Positions 9,291-18,774 of a stretch of 64,000 nucleotides of DNA are shown here, piece by piece. Position numbers and translations under genes: made by a program. The stretch spans positions 1,674,001-1,738,000 of the forward strand of contig NZ_CP028901.1 in NCBI RefSeq assembly GCF_003058465.1. Direction: 5' to 3'. This DNA comes from Orrella marina. GTDB taxonomy: Bacteria; Pseudomonadota; Gammaproteobacteria; Burkholderiales; Burkholderiaceae_B. Positions within the stretch are counted from its first letter, which is position 1. The number at the start of each line of letters is the position of its first letter. The notes beneath the pieces were generated by a model. The model searched no databases. It saw only the letters and a list, made by a program, of their open reading frames with translations, and was not told the DNA's origin.

Positions 9291-10851
9291 TCAGATCTCT
9301 TGTGACTCTTGCGCCAGCACCACCTGGTTGCGCCCTTGCTCCTTGGCATCATAGAGACAACGATCAGCACGGCTCATCAGTTGATCCAGTGTTTCGCCCG
9401 GTTGCAACCCTGCAACCCCAATACTGACCGTCACATTGGCCCGGTCAGTACTCGTGACCGGAACAGAAAGCGCTTCGATCGCCTGTCGCAATCTTTGAGC
9501 CAGTATCTCTGCGTTATCCACGGGAGTTTCCGGCAGGAGCACGACAAACTCCTCGCCCCCGATACGCGCTCCCAGATCAGTCTGCCGTAAATTACTCAGA
9601 ATTGTATGACCGAGTCGCTTGAGTACAAGGTCACCGGCACCATGACCCCACTCGTCGTTAATATCCTTGAAATGGTCTGCATCCACTAGCAACATGGACA
9701 ATGAGCGTTCGTAACGGTTCGCACGACGGACCTCGTAAGTCCCCACTTCCATCAGATGGCGCCGGTTGCTCATGCCTGTCAGTGCATCCGTGGTGGCCAG
9801 TTCGGCCAGTGCTTCGCGCTGTTGCAGGACTCTGAGATAAGACTGAACGATCAACAGTGACAGCAAGAACAGCCCAAAAAACAAACAACCCAGTCTTGAC
9901 GCTGTGTTCTCGCCAGTTGGCCAGTTGCCTTTGTATGTCATAACTCACCAGGACGTACATCGGCAGACCATCGACTCTGCTCAAGGCATAAACAGCCTCC
10001 TCACCCAGATAACTCTGACTACCGGAGAGCGTCCGCATTGCGGCCCCGGCCGAGCCATACACCGAATTGCCGGAAGCGTTCCGGTCGCTTTGTGCATACT
10101 GAGCATTCCGGGCGTCCTGCGAATTCTCCACACCCGTGTCATGTGCGCTTGCACGCATGATCAGGAACACTTCGTGCGCCCGGATCTCACTCAGTCCGTA
10201 AGTCATATGTGCCAGCACCTGTCCGTCTGGTCCAAGCAACGTGATGGATTCGTTGTTACGACTGGCGTAGTGACCGAACCAGTCCTTAACAAAGTCCAGA
10301 TCAAGACCCGTGGTCACTGCCCCCAGAAACTCGCCACTTTGGCTGGTGATCTGTCTGGAAAACGCAACCAATCCACCCGCGTGGACCGTTTGCCCGGGAC
10401 CAAGCACATGCATCTGGAGAACAGGTGACGAAGTCTGCCACAACTGATCACATCGTGCCGGCGTCTGGGTAAAGGATCTGTGCAAAGCGTCATTGGCTGC
10501 CAGCGTCGAACAATCGGAGCCAATAATCGACAACCCGTGCAAGAAAGGCGCATCCAGCAACTTGTTCTGCAGCAGACTGTTGTAAAACTGTCGTAGCTCC
10601 TCGTCACTCTGCAACTGACTCAGGTGCTCATCCTCCACACTCGACACGACCTCTCCCAGAAGATAGCGAGCAGCCACATGAAAAAACGTGACTCCTTTGG
10701 AAATCAGCTGACTCTGCTGGGTTGCAATGACTGCCGTATCAGCCAGGACAATGTCCCTCTGATGCTCACGGTCCAGGAAAGCCCAGTACACGATCACGGC
10801 AAATACAACAAACACCAGACCATATGCTCTGAGATAAGCGCGAACTAGCAT
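9291..10851 (-). pseudogene. Sensor GGDEF diguanylate cyclase, single frameshift
   Basis: Two frames together encode one membrane-bound diguanylate cyclase of about 518 residues. The first (from 10851) gives an N-terminal membrane helix, a large extracytoplasmic sensor domain of Cache type (inference from size and position) and the start of a second helix. The second (to 9291) finishes that helix and encodes the cyclase domain. Its active site is GGEEF with a product-inhibition site RQTD five residues before. The frames join if one T is removed from the six-T run on the coding strand (9876-9881 on the plus strand), giving the helix GLFVFGLFLLSLLIVQS. Either a real slippage mutation or a homopolymer error. 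Confidence 0.88.
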
Positions 10852-11442
10852 GGCAGTGAATGGTTCCTCAGGACTTGATAAGGAAAATCCGGATCAAAGG
10901 GGATGGGTGGGTGAGTCATCTCTATCAGATACACCAAGCAAGCCTGATGGAGGAAAGCACAAAGTGGCTCCGACAATCATCCCCTCTTTCTGAGTCTGAT
11001 CAAAAAATGCCAGCGCTCGAAAGTTCAGTTATGCAGTTCTGCGTTCGCGATCCAAGCCCTCTGATGACTTGGCGAAGATGTTTCCATTGGCACTATAACA
11101 GTGCTCTCTTTCCTTGCCGCAACCATCCTCACAGGAATCGTACAAAACAAAAGACTCTCACCTGCGCTTGAAGACGACCACGTCATTGTGTCTCGTTCGC
11201 ACAACAGCCGAGGCATTGGTGTGCACGCCAGTCGGAATGTGTTCCAGTCATCCTGCCGGGCAAAACAACCCCGCCATTGACCTATTATTGCTGTCTGATG
11301 GCACGATGTACAGGTAATACTCATGATGCCAGTGAAACTCGCGTGAGTACGCCTGGGCAAGACCGTGCCGCTTATCTATCAATCTTATTCTGCAACCCGG
11401 ACTGTCTCACTCATTCAGTCGGGCAACGAGGGCCGTAGCCAA
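10852..11442. other. Intergenic region with no supported gene
   Basis: About 590 bases between the GGDEF gene and the DUF2889 gene. Several short frames cross it on both strands, none with family resemblance. One GTG-started plus-strand frame (11101-11280, 59 codons) encodes a hydrophobic helix, but it has no ribosome binding site and ends in low-quality sequence. Promoters for both flanking divergent genes are expected here; none is clear. Confidence 0.4.
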
Positions 11443-12006
11443 ATGACCACGTCAGACCAATACACCCGCGAGGAGTTGCACCATCGCCAGGTGAACATGA
11501 AGTTCTATCGCCGTTCAGACGGCCTGTATGAAGTAGAGGGGCACCTGACAGACAGTAAAAGTCACCCATTCATGCGTCAGCTGGGTCAGAAAAACCTGGA
11601 ACCAGGTGACCCTGTACATGACATCATCGTACGACTGGTCATTGATACCGACCTCCAAGTCCATGATGTCCGTGCGATCATGCTGGCAACCCCTTTTGGC
11701 GTCTGTCGCGGTGCGCAGCAAACACTTGACGGCCTGATCGGACTGACCATCGCCAAAGGCTGGAACAAAAAGGTGCGTGATCTGTTAGGTGGATCAAAGT
11801 CCTGTACTCACATCATGGAAATGCTCGGACCGATGGCTACAACGGCCTACCAGGGACTGGCTCCTCAGCGCATCGAACGTACCAACAAACCAGAGAATGA
11901 GCATCTGCGCCGTGCCAAGGTCGACAGTTGCTATGCCTACTCTGCCGAACGCGAGATTGTGGCGCGCCTGTGGCCCGATCTGGCACGCAGCAAACAAGAT
12001 GCCTGA
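11443..12006 (+). CDS. DUF2889 domain-containing protein
   Basis: The 187-residue soluble protein matches DUF2889, a family of unknown function found in proteobacteria. Visible family features are REELHHRQVNMKFYRRSDGLYEVEGHLTDSK at the start of the domain, then HDIIVRLVIDTDLQVHD, and the C-terminal GCxH-like region (GGSKSCTHIMEML). The ATG at 11443 places the domain near the N-terminus and has a purine-rich GAGGG upstream. A longer frame opens at 11365 but is not family-like. There is no operon partner. Confidence 0.85.
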   Translation: MTTSDQYTREELHHRQVNMKFYRRSDGLYEVEGHLTDSKSHPFMRQLGQKNLEPGDPVHDIIVRLVIDTDLQVHDVRAIMLATPFGVCRGAQQTLDGLIGLTIAKGWNKKVRDLLGGSKSCTHIMEMLGPMATTAYQGLAPQRIERTNKPENEHLRRAKVDSCYAYSAEREIVARLWPDLARSKQDA

Positions 12007-12389
12007 TTGTTTGAACGGATGACGGCCGGCAAAGCACAGATCAAGATCGCGATGTCTCGCTCGTGTACGCGTTCGTGTGCGCAGACCTCTTGCAACACGT
12101 GCAAGAGGACAGAAGCGTACCGTTTCTTGTTGCAGCACTTTCCAGTCAGATGGGTGGGGATAGCAAAAGCCGGCAAACCGCTCGCTGACATGAAATGGCG
12201 TCAAAGTCAGGCATTTATCCAGCGTTGACACGACGAAAAACGCCTGAAACGCCAGAGCAGCAGGGCACAATGCCGGTCGTTGAACATGGCTGCCGAGCTT
12301 TACAAGCCAATCTCGTTTGCCAACAGTGTTGTCTCGTTGCCTGCGGTGACCAAAGCGACTTTGCTTTCAAATCGAACGCCATCGGCACT
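12007..12389. other. Intergenic region holding an 8-bp hairpin
   Basis: No gene is visible in these 380 bases between two convergent genes. It contains one perfect inverted repeat, CCTCTTGC-N7-GCAAGAGG at 12086-12108, without a following T-run on either strand. It might act as a weak terminator or processing signal for the DUF2889 and Na/Pi transporter transcripts. Confidence 0.45.
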
Positions 12390-14087
12390 TTATTGTGCAG
12401 TTGTCTGTTGCGCCTGAGCCTGCAGTTCGGCACTGGACTCTCTGACCTGCCGTCCCGGCACCAACACCTCGGATGGCGCAGTGGGGAGGACTTGTGAACC
12501 GGACTGCGAGAGTTTGATCGCATACTCGAGCCAGCGCTGCGCCTTGACCATTTGCTGGATAGCTCTGCGCTGCGAACTGATTCGATGCAACGCCCGCTCC
12601 ATGTCTTCGACCCGCCATTGCCCGCTCGCGCCAGATCGCAATAGCGCCATCTTTAGCGTCTGGTAGGACTGCTCGAATCGAGAAAGACTCTCCAGACTAT
12701 CAGAGTCTGTCTCGGGATTCTGATAACAGGCCATCAACTCTTCGATGCGATTTCGATAGTTCGTGTAAATTTTGGTCAGAGCCTCGGACTGCAGAACGTC
12801 TACTGGCAGTTGCAGCGTTTCAAAGACCAACTCAAGCACGTTCTCAAGGTAACGGCGCACCCTGAGCAGTGCTGCGACCCGGTCACTGGTCACTTCGTCC
12901 ATGGTACCGCGGCTCATTTCGTCAACAAACGATTCGCTCGCTTTGAGCAGACTGAACAAATCCCGTCTACGATCCGGTGCATCCGACTTGGCTCCAATCG
13001 TACAGGAGACGTAATCCCAGGCCATTGAGAGCATACGGGTTGCCTCATTAGCGAGTGCACTGGCAGCAAACATGGGTACAGGCAATGTGGTGCGATCCAG
13101 AAACTGCGGCTTGGCTGCTGCCTTGTCCTCAGCCGGCACATACCAGGTCTCGAGCCGGCCTGTCAGCCAGTTCACCCACGGCGCCAGCACGATCACACCC
13201 ATGACATTAAAGGTTGTGTTGAATAATGCGAGACTGGTTGCGGGCGCTTCGTCAAAACCGAACCAGTTACCTAGAAGATCAATCACCAAGAGCAGGACCG
13301 GCAGCAACAGAAACCCGATGATCGCGGCTAGCAGATGAAAAATTACATGAGCAGTGGCCACCCGCTTGGCGTTCGGAGTACCCCCGATCACTGCAAGAAT
13401 CGCAGTCACCTTGGTTCCTACGTTCGCACCAATCACCACGGCCGCTGCTCCGCCAACATCAATGAGCCCCGCCTGCGCTGCTGAAATGGCGATCACCGTT
13501 GACGCACTCGAGGACTGCATGACGACAGTCATGACAATACCAATGAGCAACTGCAAGGCTGCAATCGACAAGCCAGAACCTTGCGGAATCGTCCAGCCCT
13601 CTGCCACCCCGGAAAAGCCAGCCTGCATCAGCATGATGCCGTAAAAGAGCATTCCGAAACCGGCCAGAGCCTCCCCGAAAAATCCGATCCTGTGGTTCTT
13701 GCGCGCGATCTGCGCCGCCACACCAAGTGCAATCAGCGGCAAGGCAGCCGCAGCGATGTTGAGCTTCAAGCCGGCGATTGCAACAATCCAGCCAGTGGTG
13801 GTCGTACCGATGCTCGCGCCAAAAAGCACCCACAGTGCCGACCCAAGTGAAAGCAGGCCAGCGTTCACAAATCCGATGGTCGCAACTGTTACAGCACTGG
13901 ACGACTGAACAAGCGCGGTCACAAGCGCACCGGCACCCAGCCCTTTGAGACGGGTGCTCGTGGCATTAGCCAATATCCGCTCAAGTGATGAACCAGCGGC
14001 AAGCTTCAGGCCATTGGACAACATGGCCATGCCAAGCATGAACATGCCTAGCCCACCTACGAGTTCAGTCCACTGGAAGCCCATCAA
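12390..14087 (-). CDS. Na/Pi cotransporter family protein with PhoU-like tail
   Basis: This 565-residue protein resembles bacterial NptA/YjbB phosphate transporters, which move phosphate across the inner membrane with sodium. Two inverted repeats each carry the QSSS signature: VQSSSAVTVATIGFVNAGL near residue 60 and MQSSSASTVIAISAAQAGL near 190, each followed by a GA(S/N)(I/V)GT motif (near 90 and 222). The cytoplasmic C-terminal region from about residue 360 is helical and PhoU-like. Whether it imports or exports phosphate cannot be told. Confidence 0.9.
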   Translation of the reverse strand: MMGFQWTELVGGLGMFMLGMAMLSNGLKLAAGSSLERILANATSTRLKGLGAGALVTALVQSSSAVTVATIGFVNAGLLSLGSALWVLFGASIGTTTTGWIVAIAGLKLNIAAAALPLIALGVAAQIARKNHRIGFFGEALAGFGMLFYGIMLMQAGFSGVAEGWTIPQGSGLSIAALQLLIGIVMTVVMQSSSASTVIAISAAQAGLIDVGGAAAVVIGANVGTKVTAILAVIGGTPNAKRVATAHVIFHLLAAIIGFLLLPVLLLVIDLLGNWFGFDEAPATSLALFNTTFNVMGVIVLAPWVNWLTGRLETWYVPAEDKAAAKPQFLDRTTLPVPMFAASALANEATRMLSMAWDYVSCTIGAKSDAPDRRRDLFSLLKASESFVDEMSRGTMDEVTSDRVAALLRVRRYLENVLELVFETLQLPVDVLQSEALTKIYTNYRNRIEELMACYQNPETDSDSLESLSRFEQSYQTLKMALLRSGASGQWRVEDMERALHRISSQRRAIQQMVKAQRWLEYAIKLSQSGSQVLPTAPSEVLVPGRQVRESSAELQAQAQQTTAQ

Positions 14088-14231
14088 GAAACACCATCAT
14101 TCAAATACATTTAACGCGTTTGTAACCGAAATGTGGAAGTCTTTGCATTGGCATTCGCCCGCGGTGCATGTCTTCGGTAAATCTCCCGTCCATCGTCTCG
14201 CTTGCGTGAGCGAATCAAGCCACAACGACAG

Positions 14232-14729
14232 TTATGCGTCCTGATCCGTGTCCCTCATCACCAGAAACACCAGAACCAGCAGGATTACCACCACAAAACG
14301 GAAAGCAGATTCCACGCCGTTCCACTGATCGGACATCCACATCCCGAACCATTCACCACCGATCGTCATGAAGCCGACTTGCCAGACCAGAAAACCGAGC
14401 GCCAGCCCCGTGATCGCAGTACCCTTTGCCCGATTGAAAGTACGTGCATCTGCCCGTCGAAAGCGGTAAAGACGATAAGCCCCGATCCAGCACAGCAAGG
14501 CAACAAGCGCCTCCATCAGAATGATGATCCAGTAGCCGAGGTGATGTAGCCAGGGCGCATCGACGGATCGATAGCGGATGCTCGATTCGGGAAAAATCGT
14601 GTCCATCAGCAAGACATGACGCACAAACTCGAAATTGCTCCCGTAATCAGTAAGGTTGCCAAACGCAACCAGCGTTGCAAACAAACCGATCGCGGCAACA
14701 AACAAAGATTTGGTGGCACGGATAATCAC
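14232..14729 (-). CDS. DUF2165 family small membrane protein
   Basis: A 165-residue predicted inner-membrane protein of family DUF2165, function unknown. Four hydrophobic segments are seen. The family's conserved stretch LFATLVAFGNLTDYGSNFEFVRHVL is near the N-terminus and WQVGFMTIGGEWFGMWMS near residue 120. I chose the GTG start at 14729 because it has GGAGAG upstream and gives the family's usual N-terminus (VIIRATKSLFVAAIG); the frame is open further to 14777. It lies 144 bases upstream of the Na/Pi transporter on the same strand. Confidence 0.85.
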   Translation of the reverse strand: MIIRATKSLFVAAIGLFATLVAFGNLTDYGSNFEFVRHVLLMDTIFPESSIRYRSVDAPWLHHLGYWIIILMEALVALLCWIGAYRLYRFRRADARTFNRAKGTAITGLALGFLVWQVGFMTIGGEWFGMWMSDQWNGVESAFRFVVVILLVLVFLVMRDTDQDA

Positions 14730-14942
14730 AGACACTCTCCAGAAACAACAAACCATTCTGATCTCAAAATCGATCAAATCAGACCAGGCAAATCAACGCT
14801 AACTGGATGGAGTAGATTGATTCGCAAACCAGCTCGCCGACTCTCACTCTCCTGTCTGCACGGCAATCGATCCGTGCTGACGATGCTCGTTCTGCATGAT
14901 AGATTCACATAACAAAATGCAAATCAGCATAAGGAAAAATCG

Positions 14943-15746
14943 ATGGCACAGAATATCGTCCCACAGACACCTACCAAGGAGGTTGGGGCCGTTGTCAACG
15001 CAGTCCATATTCTGCGCTTTCTTGCCAGTCAGACCAACCCCCAGAGCGTCACGACCACCGCGCGTGCAACCGGCGTCAGCCCAAGCACGACCTTCAACAT
15101 CCTGCGAACACTGGCCAGCGAAGGCATGGTCAGATTTAATGAAAGCACCAAAACCTACAGCCTGGGACTCGGTTTGTCTGAACTTGCCGTCAACCTGATT
15201 GGGCAAAGCCACGCAGATCTGATCCAGCCCGAACTTGACCGTCTGGCATTGAACCTGCAGATCCTGACCGTCCTGTGGCGAGTCACAAGTGACCGGCACA
15301 TCAGCATGATTGCGAGTGCCACGCCTCGCGTTCCGCACGTCGCCGTTCGCAAGGATAGCCGTCTGCCGGAACTCGTTGGTGCAGTCGGGCGCTGTATTGC
15401 GGCCGCCCGCAACCTCCCGGTCGATACGCTCAGGCGCCATTTCTCCGGAATTCGATGGGACAACCCGCCAGACTTCGATCGCTACCTGGCCGATGTGGAG
15501 AAAGCCAGGGCCGAGGGATGGGCTATCGACGAAGGTGGCCTGTATCACGGAGTGAGCCTGGTCGGAAGCGCCATCACTGACCAGCATGGCAAGCCCAGGT
15601 TTGCCCTGTCGGGCATTGCGATCTCGACTCAACAGAACAACGATAGCCTGCTCAAAGCAGCTTACTCGATCCGGGAGACGGCGCTTTACCTGCAACGGTC
15701 ACTCTTTCCACGCTCGCATGAGCACTCGCGCGACATCGGTCATTGA
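14943..15746 (+). CDS. IclR family transcriptional regulator
   Basis: The 267-residue protein has an N-terminal winged helix-turn-helix (about residues 15-75, ATGVSPSTTFNILRTLASEG) and a C-terminal IclR effector-binding domain (about 85-250, with VGAVGRCIAAARNL and GVSLVGSAITDQHGKPRFALS). IclR regulators commonly control catabolic operons next to them. It is transcribed toward the dctQM genes at 16313, whose promoter has a palindrome overlapping the expected transcription start, a sensible target for it (inference). Confidence 0.92.
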   Translation: MAQNIVPQTPTKEVGAVVNAVHILRFLASQTNPQSVTTTARATGVSPSTTFNILRTLASEGMVRFNESTKTYSLGLGLSELAVNLIGQSHADLIQPELDRLALNLQILTVLWRVTSDRHISMIASATPRVPHVAVRKDSRLPELVGAVGRCIAAARNLPVDTLRRHFSGIRWDNPPDFDRYLADVEKARAEGWAIDEGGLYHGVSLVGSAITDQHGKPRFALSGIAISTQQNNDSLLKAAYSIRETALYLQRSLFPRSHEHSRDIGH

Positions 15747-15996
15747 GGCGCACCCACTCTCCCGCATAGATAGGGAATTCACATTCCGACCAGCTCAGAC
15801 TGCAGGTCCGCCAGGCACGCACCTGCGACAGATCGAGAGGTTGCCCTTATTTATACGTGCACCCAGAAACAGACAAAGATTAAGTCTGAGTTAACAAAAC
15901 TGGAACCCCTAAGTTTTTTTAAATTATTCAATAACTTATAACTAGCCCTAAAAACTTCCGGCGAAGCCTATCCAGACAATCCCTCATAGCGTGTGC

Positions 15997-16026
15997 TTGA
16001 CACCCCTACGACAGTTCTCATATTTT
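15997..16026 (+). promoter_or_regulatory. Sigma-70 promoter candidate for dctQM
   Basis: A perfect -35 hexamer TTGACA (15997-16002) is followed after 18 bases by TATTTT (16021-16026), close to the TATAAT consensus. Expected transcription would begin around 16033, leaving a leader of about 280 bases before dctQ at 16313. Support comes from the hexamers, the spacing and the palindrome placed at the start point. Confidence 0.6.
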
Positions 16027-16032
16027 TCAATA

Positions 16033-16054
16033 CTGAATTGCATTCACAATTCAG
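16033..16054. promoter_or_regulatory. Operator-like palindrome at the dctQM start point
   Basis: CTGAATTG and its exact complement CAATTCAG are separated by six bases. The site begins 7 bases after the -10 hexamer, so a bound protein would block initiation. Position and symmetry suggest a repressor site; the IclR regulator encoded just upstream is the obvious candidate, which is inference. Confidence 0.55.
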
Positions 16055-16312
16055 TTCAACAAAATCACAAACGCCAGAGATCCATTTGTGCGCAACGCGT
16101 GCTGGCAATTGAGGAGACAAGATGCCATGCCTGATTTGTCGCAGTCCGATGACATCTGCGAATCCTTTGGACGTCAGGCGTCAGACCGGATTGCCGTGCT
16201 TGAGAAACACCAGAAAAATATTGCCTCGTTTTCAGGACTCTTTACGGACCGGGCAACAGAAAAAAGCTGCTGACCCGGTTTTCAACCTTTCAGACAATGC
16301 TGACTTGCAACC

Positions 16313-16834
16313 ATGAATAAACTCGAGAAAGTTCTCGCACAGATCTATCGGGTCACCACCATCATGGGGGGCTTGGCGATTGCGCTGATGATGATCCACA
16401 TCACAGCAGACGTTGTCATGCGATTTGTGTTCAACACCCCTATTCCCGGGACAATCACCTACGTCGCGAACTACTACATGTTGATCGCGATTTTCCTGCC
16501 ACTTGCCTATGCCGAACATACCAACGCGCACATCTCGGTCGAGATTTTTTCTGACAGACTACCTGCCTGTATCAGACGGCATCTTGAAGGCCTGATTTTT
16601 CTTGGTTCCTCCATCGTGTGCTTCATTGTGACGGACCGGACCTGGCAGGAAGCGATCCGACGATTCAACTCAGGCACTGCCGTCATGCAGGCTGATCACT
16701 CGATCATCACCTGGCCCACTTACTTTTTCTTGCCGATCGGCTTCAGTCTGCTGGGACTCGTCCTGCTGTTGAAGTTCGTCTCGTACGTCATCAGCCTTTT
16801 CAAAAAACAAGCGGACTTGAGGATTCATTCATGA
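16313..16834 (+). CDS. dctQ: TRAP transporter small permease (DctQ), second system
   Basis: The 173-residue protein has four hydrophobic segments and DctQ motifs (MMIHITADVVMRFVFNTPIPGT near residue 24, then LPLAYAEHTNAHISVEIF). It forms the inner-membrane channel with DctM. The stop overlaps the dctM start by 4 bases (ATGA). Unlike the first TRAP locus, the binding protein is not in this operon but lies 3.3 kb downstream at 20119, beyond an aldehyde dehydrogenase remnant and a divergent alcohol dehydrogenase. Confidence 0.92.
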   Translation: MNKLEKVLAQIYRVTTIMGGLAIALMMIHITADVVMRFVFNTPIPGTITYVANYYMLIAIFLPLAYAEHTNAHISVEIFSDRLPACIRRHLEGLIFLGSSIVCFIVTDRTWQEAIRRFNSGTAVMQADHSIITWPTYFFLPIGFSLLGLVLLLKFVSYVISLFKKQADLRIHS

Positions 16835-18138
16835 GTGACGTTCAGATCGGACTCGCCGGAATCGGGGTATTGATGCTCCTGATCGCGTTACGTGTCCCCA
16901 TCGGCATCGCACTGATAAGCGTTTCATTCTTCGGGATCTGGTTTGTGATCGGCTTCAACGTGGCCTGGTCATCTCTGGGTATCATTCCCTACAACTTCGG
17001 ATCGAGCTGGACATTGAGTTCGGTACCAATGTTCCTGTTGCTGGGGTTCATCTGTTATCACACCAACCTGACCCAAGGCATGTTCAAGGCCGCACGAATG
17101 TGGCTGTCGTCCATTCCAGGTGGGCTGGCGATCGCTTCGATCTTTGGATCGTCGGGATTCGCTGCGGTGTCTGGCTCATCGGTTGCCTGTTCGGCAGCAA
17201 TGGGACGGATCGCGATTCCGGAGATGATCAAATACAAATATGACCCGGAGCTGGCAACCGGAACAGTCGCCGTCGCTGGAACCATCGGTGCACTGATCCC
17301 GCCATCCATCATCATGATTCTTTTCGGGGTGATCGCCCAGATTCCGATCTCCAGTCTGTTTCTGGGTGGAATCGTGGCGGGTATCGCCACTATGGTGGGC
17401 TACATCCTGGTCGTACTGATTCGCGTCAAGCTCAACCCGGCACTTGCACCCGACGTTAACGAGAAGATCCTGCTCTCGGAAAAGATTCATGCCCTCAAGG
17501 ACACCTGGCCAATCATCCTCATCATGGTGGGTATCTTCGGAGGTTTGTTCAGTGGCATTTTCACACCAACCGAGGCCGGTGCGGTCGGCGCGTTCCTGGC
17601 CTGTCTGGTTGCCTTGTTGAAAGGCACACTGAACTGGAGCAATTTTCAGAAGGCCATTATCGAGACACTGGTCACGACGAGCTCCTTGCTGATCATCGCA
17701 GTGGGTGCCAGTCTCCTGACGCGGTTTCTGGCGCTATCAGGAGCCGGTAATTTTCTGTCTGACGCGGTCATCGGACTCGATACATCACCATTAGTCATCA
17801 TCTTCGGAATTGTAATTCTCTATCTTCTGCTCGGCATGTTCCTGGAGCCGATCGGTGCAATGCTCCTGACCCTTCCTATCGTGCTGCCAATTGTAGATGC
17901 AACAGGTTTTAGCCTGATCTGGTTCGGGGTGTTGCTCACAAAACTGCTTGAGATTGGCATGATCACCCCGCCGATCGGCATGAACGTATTTGTCATCAAA
18001 GGTGTAGTGGGAAATCTGGTAACCACATCCCAGATTTTCAAAGGAATCCTTTGGTTCCTGGTGATGGACGTGATTCTGGTGGTGCTGTTCATCGCTTTCC
18101 CGGACATGATCATGTGGCTACCTCGCTTGATGGAGTGA
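16831..18138 (+). CDS. dctM: TRAP transporter large permease (DctM), second system
   Basis: This 435-residue membrane subunit carries the DctM hallmarks SVPMFLLLGFICYH near residue 68, AAVSGSSVACSAAMGRIAIPEM near 110, GALIPPSIIMILFGVI near 151 and FTPTEAGAVGAF near 245. It is clearly distinct in sequence from the first DctM in the window, so the two systems are not a recent duplication. It overlaps dctQ by 4 bases. The next gene, an aldehyde dehydrogenase remnant, starts 53 bases later. Confidence 0.94.
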   Translation: MSDVQIGLAGIGVLMLLIALRVPIGIALISVSFFGIWFVIGFNVAWSSLGIIPYNFGSSWTLSSVPMFLLLGFICYHTNLTQGMFKAARMWLSSIPGGLAIASIFGSSGFAAVSGSSVACSAAMGRIAIPEMIKYKYDPELATGTVAVAGTIGALIPPSIIMILFGVIAQIPISSLFLGGIVAGIATMVGYILVVLIRVKLNPALAPDVNEKILLSEKIHALKDTWPIILIMVGIFGGLFSGIFTPTEAGAVGAFLACLVALLKGTLNWSNFQKAIIETLVTTSSLLIIAVGASLLTRFLALSGAGNFLSDAVIGLDTSPLVIIFGIVILYLLLGMFLEPIGAMLLTLPIVLPIVDATGFSLIWFGVLLTKLLEIGMITPPIGMNVFVIKGVVGNLVTTSQIFKGILWFLVMDVILVVLFIAFPDMIMWLPRLME

Positions 18139-18190
18139 TCCCCAGACTTGCACGACAAGTCACACACCATCATCAACCAGGAGTGAGCAC

Positions 18191-18718
18191 ATGACCATTC
18201 CAGAAGCGGTTCCGAATCCCTCCACCGAAGAGGTGCTTGCGCAGGTTCCTGACATGGAGGCTGACGATATGGCCACTGCAATCAAGGCTGCTCACAAGGC
18301 ACTCGGTCCATGGAAAGGCCTGACTCCCAGGGACCGCAGCATCCTGCCTAAGCGATGGCATCAGGAGGCTCAGGGTCACTCGGAGTCACTGGCCACCCAG
18401 CTCACCCTGGAACAAGACAAGTCATTTGCAAAGGTACATGCCGAAGTGTTATCGCCCCCCTGTCCGAGAAAGGCAAACAGCACGCCATATGATCGGTCCG
18501 CCTATCTTTACACACGAAGCGCTGACCTGATTTTCCGGGTCACAAAGGCGCTGGAGTACGGGATGGTTGGTGTGAACACACCGAGGTTTGTTTCCGGGAC
18601 AGTGCCATTCTGTGGCGTCAAGGAGTCAAGGATCGGTCGTGAAGGCTCACAGTACGGAATCGAGGAGTTTCTGGAAATTCACCACGTGTGTGTGGCTGAG
18701 TTCTTACATATTCACTGA
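18191..18718 (+). pseudogene. Succinate-semialdehyde-type aldehyde dehydrogenase, internally deleted
   Basis: The 175-residue frame joins two distant parts of a GabD-like aldehyde dehydrogenase. Residues 1-85 match the family N-terminal region (VPNPSTEEVLAQVPDM, then WKGLTPRDRS). From about residue 95 the sequence matches the family C-terminus (YTRSADLIFRVTKALEYGMV, then GREGSQYGIEEFLEI). About 280 residues are missing, including the catalytic Glu and Cys and most of the NAD fold, so it cannot be an active enzyme. The fusion kept its frame open, as a single internal deletion would. It sits where a TRAP-linked catabolic gene would be expected. Confidence 0.88.
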
Positions 18719-18774
18719 CAGAATATCGCCCCGAATTCAGTCGGGGCGATATCAGACCGGTTTAGCCGGACGGA

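Larger units (their letters stand above)
15747..16312. other. AT-rich regulatory region before dctQM
   Basis: About 565 bases without a supported gene. It is markedly AT-richer than its surroundings between 15890 and 16070. It contains the promoter and palindrome listed separately. A 61-codon frame at 16088-16273 has no family resemblance and is probably untranslated leader. Confidence 0.5.

Noticed and set aside
11101..11280. Plus-strand GTG frame of 59 codons starting VLSFLAATILTGIV
   Set aside because: A plausible helix only; no ribosome binding site and no homology I recognise.
12086..12108. Hairpin as a strong terminator
   Set aside because: Perfect 8-bp stem but no T-run on either strand; listed only as a structure.
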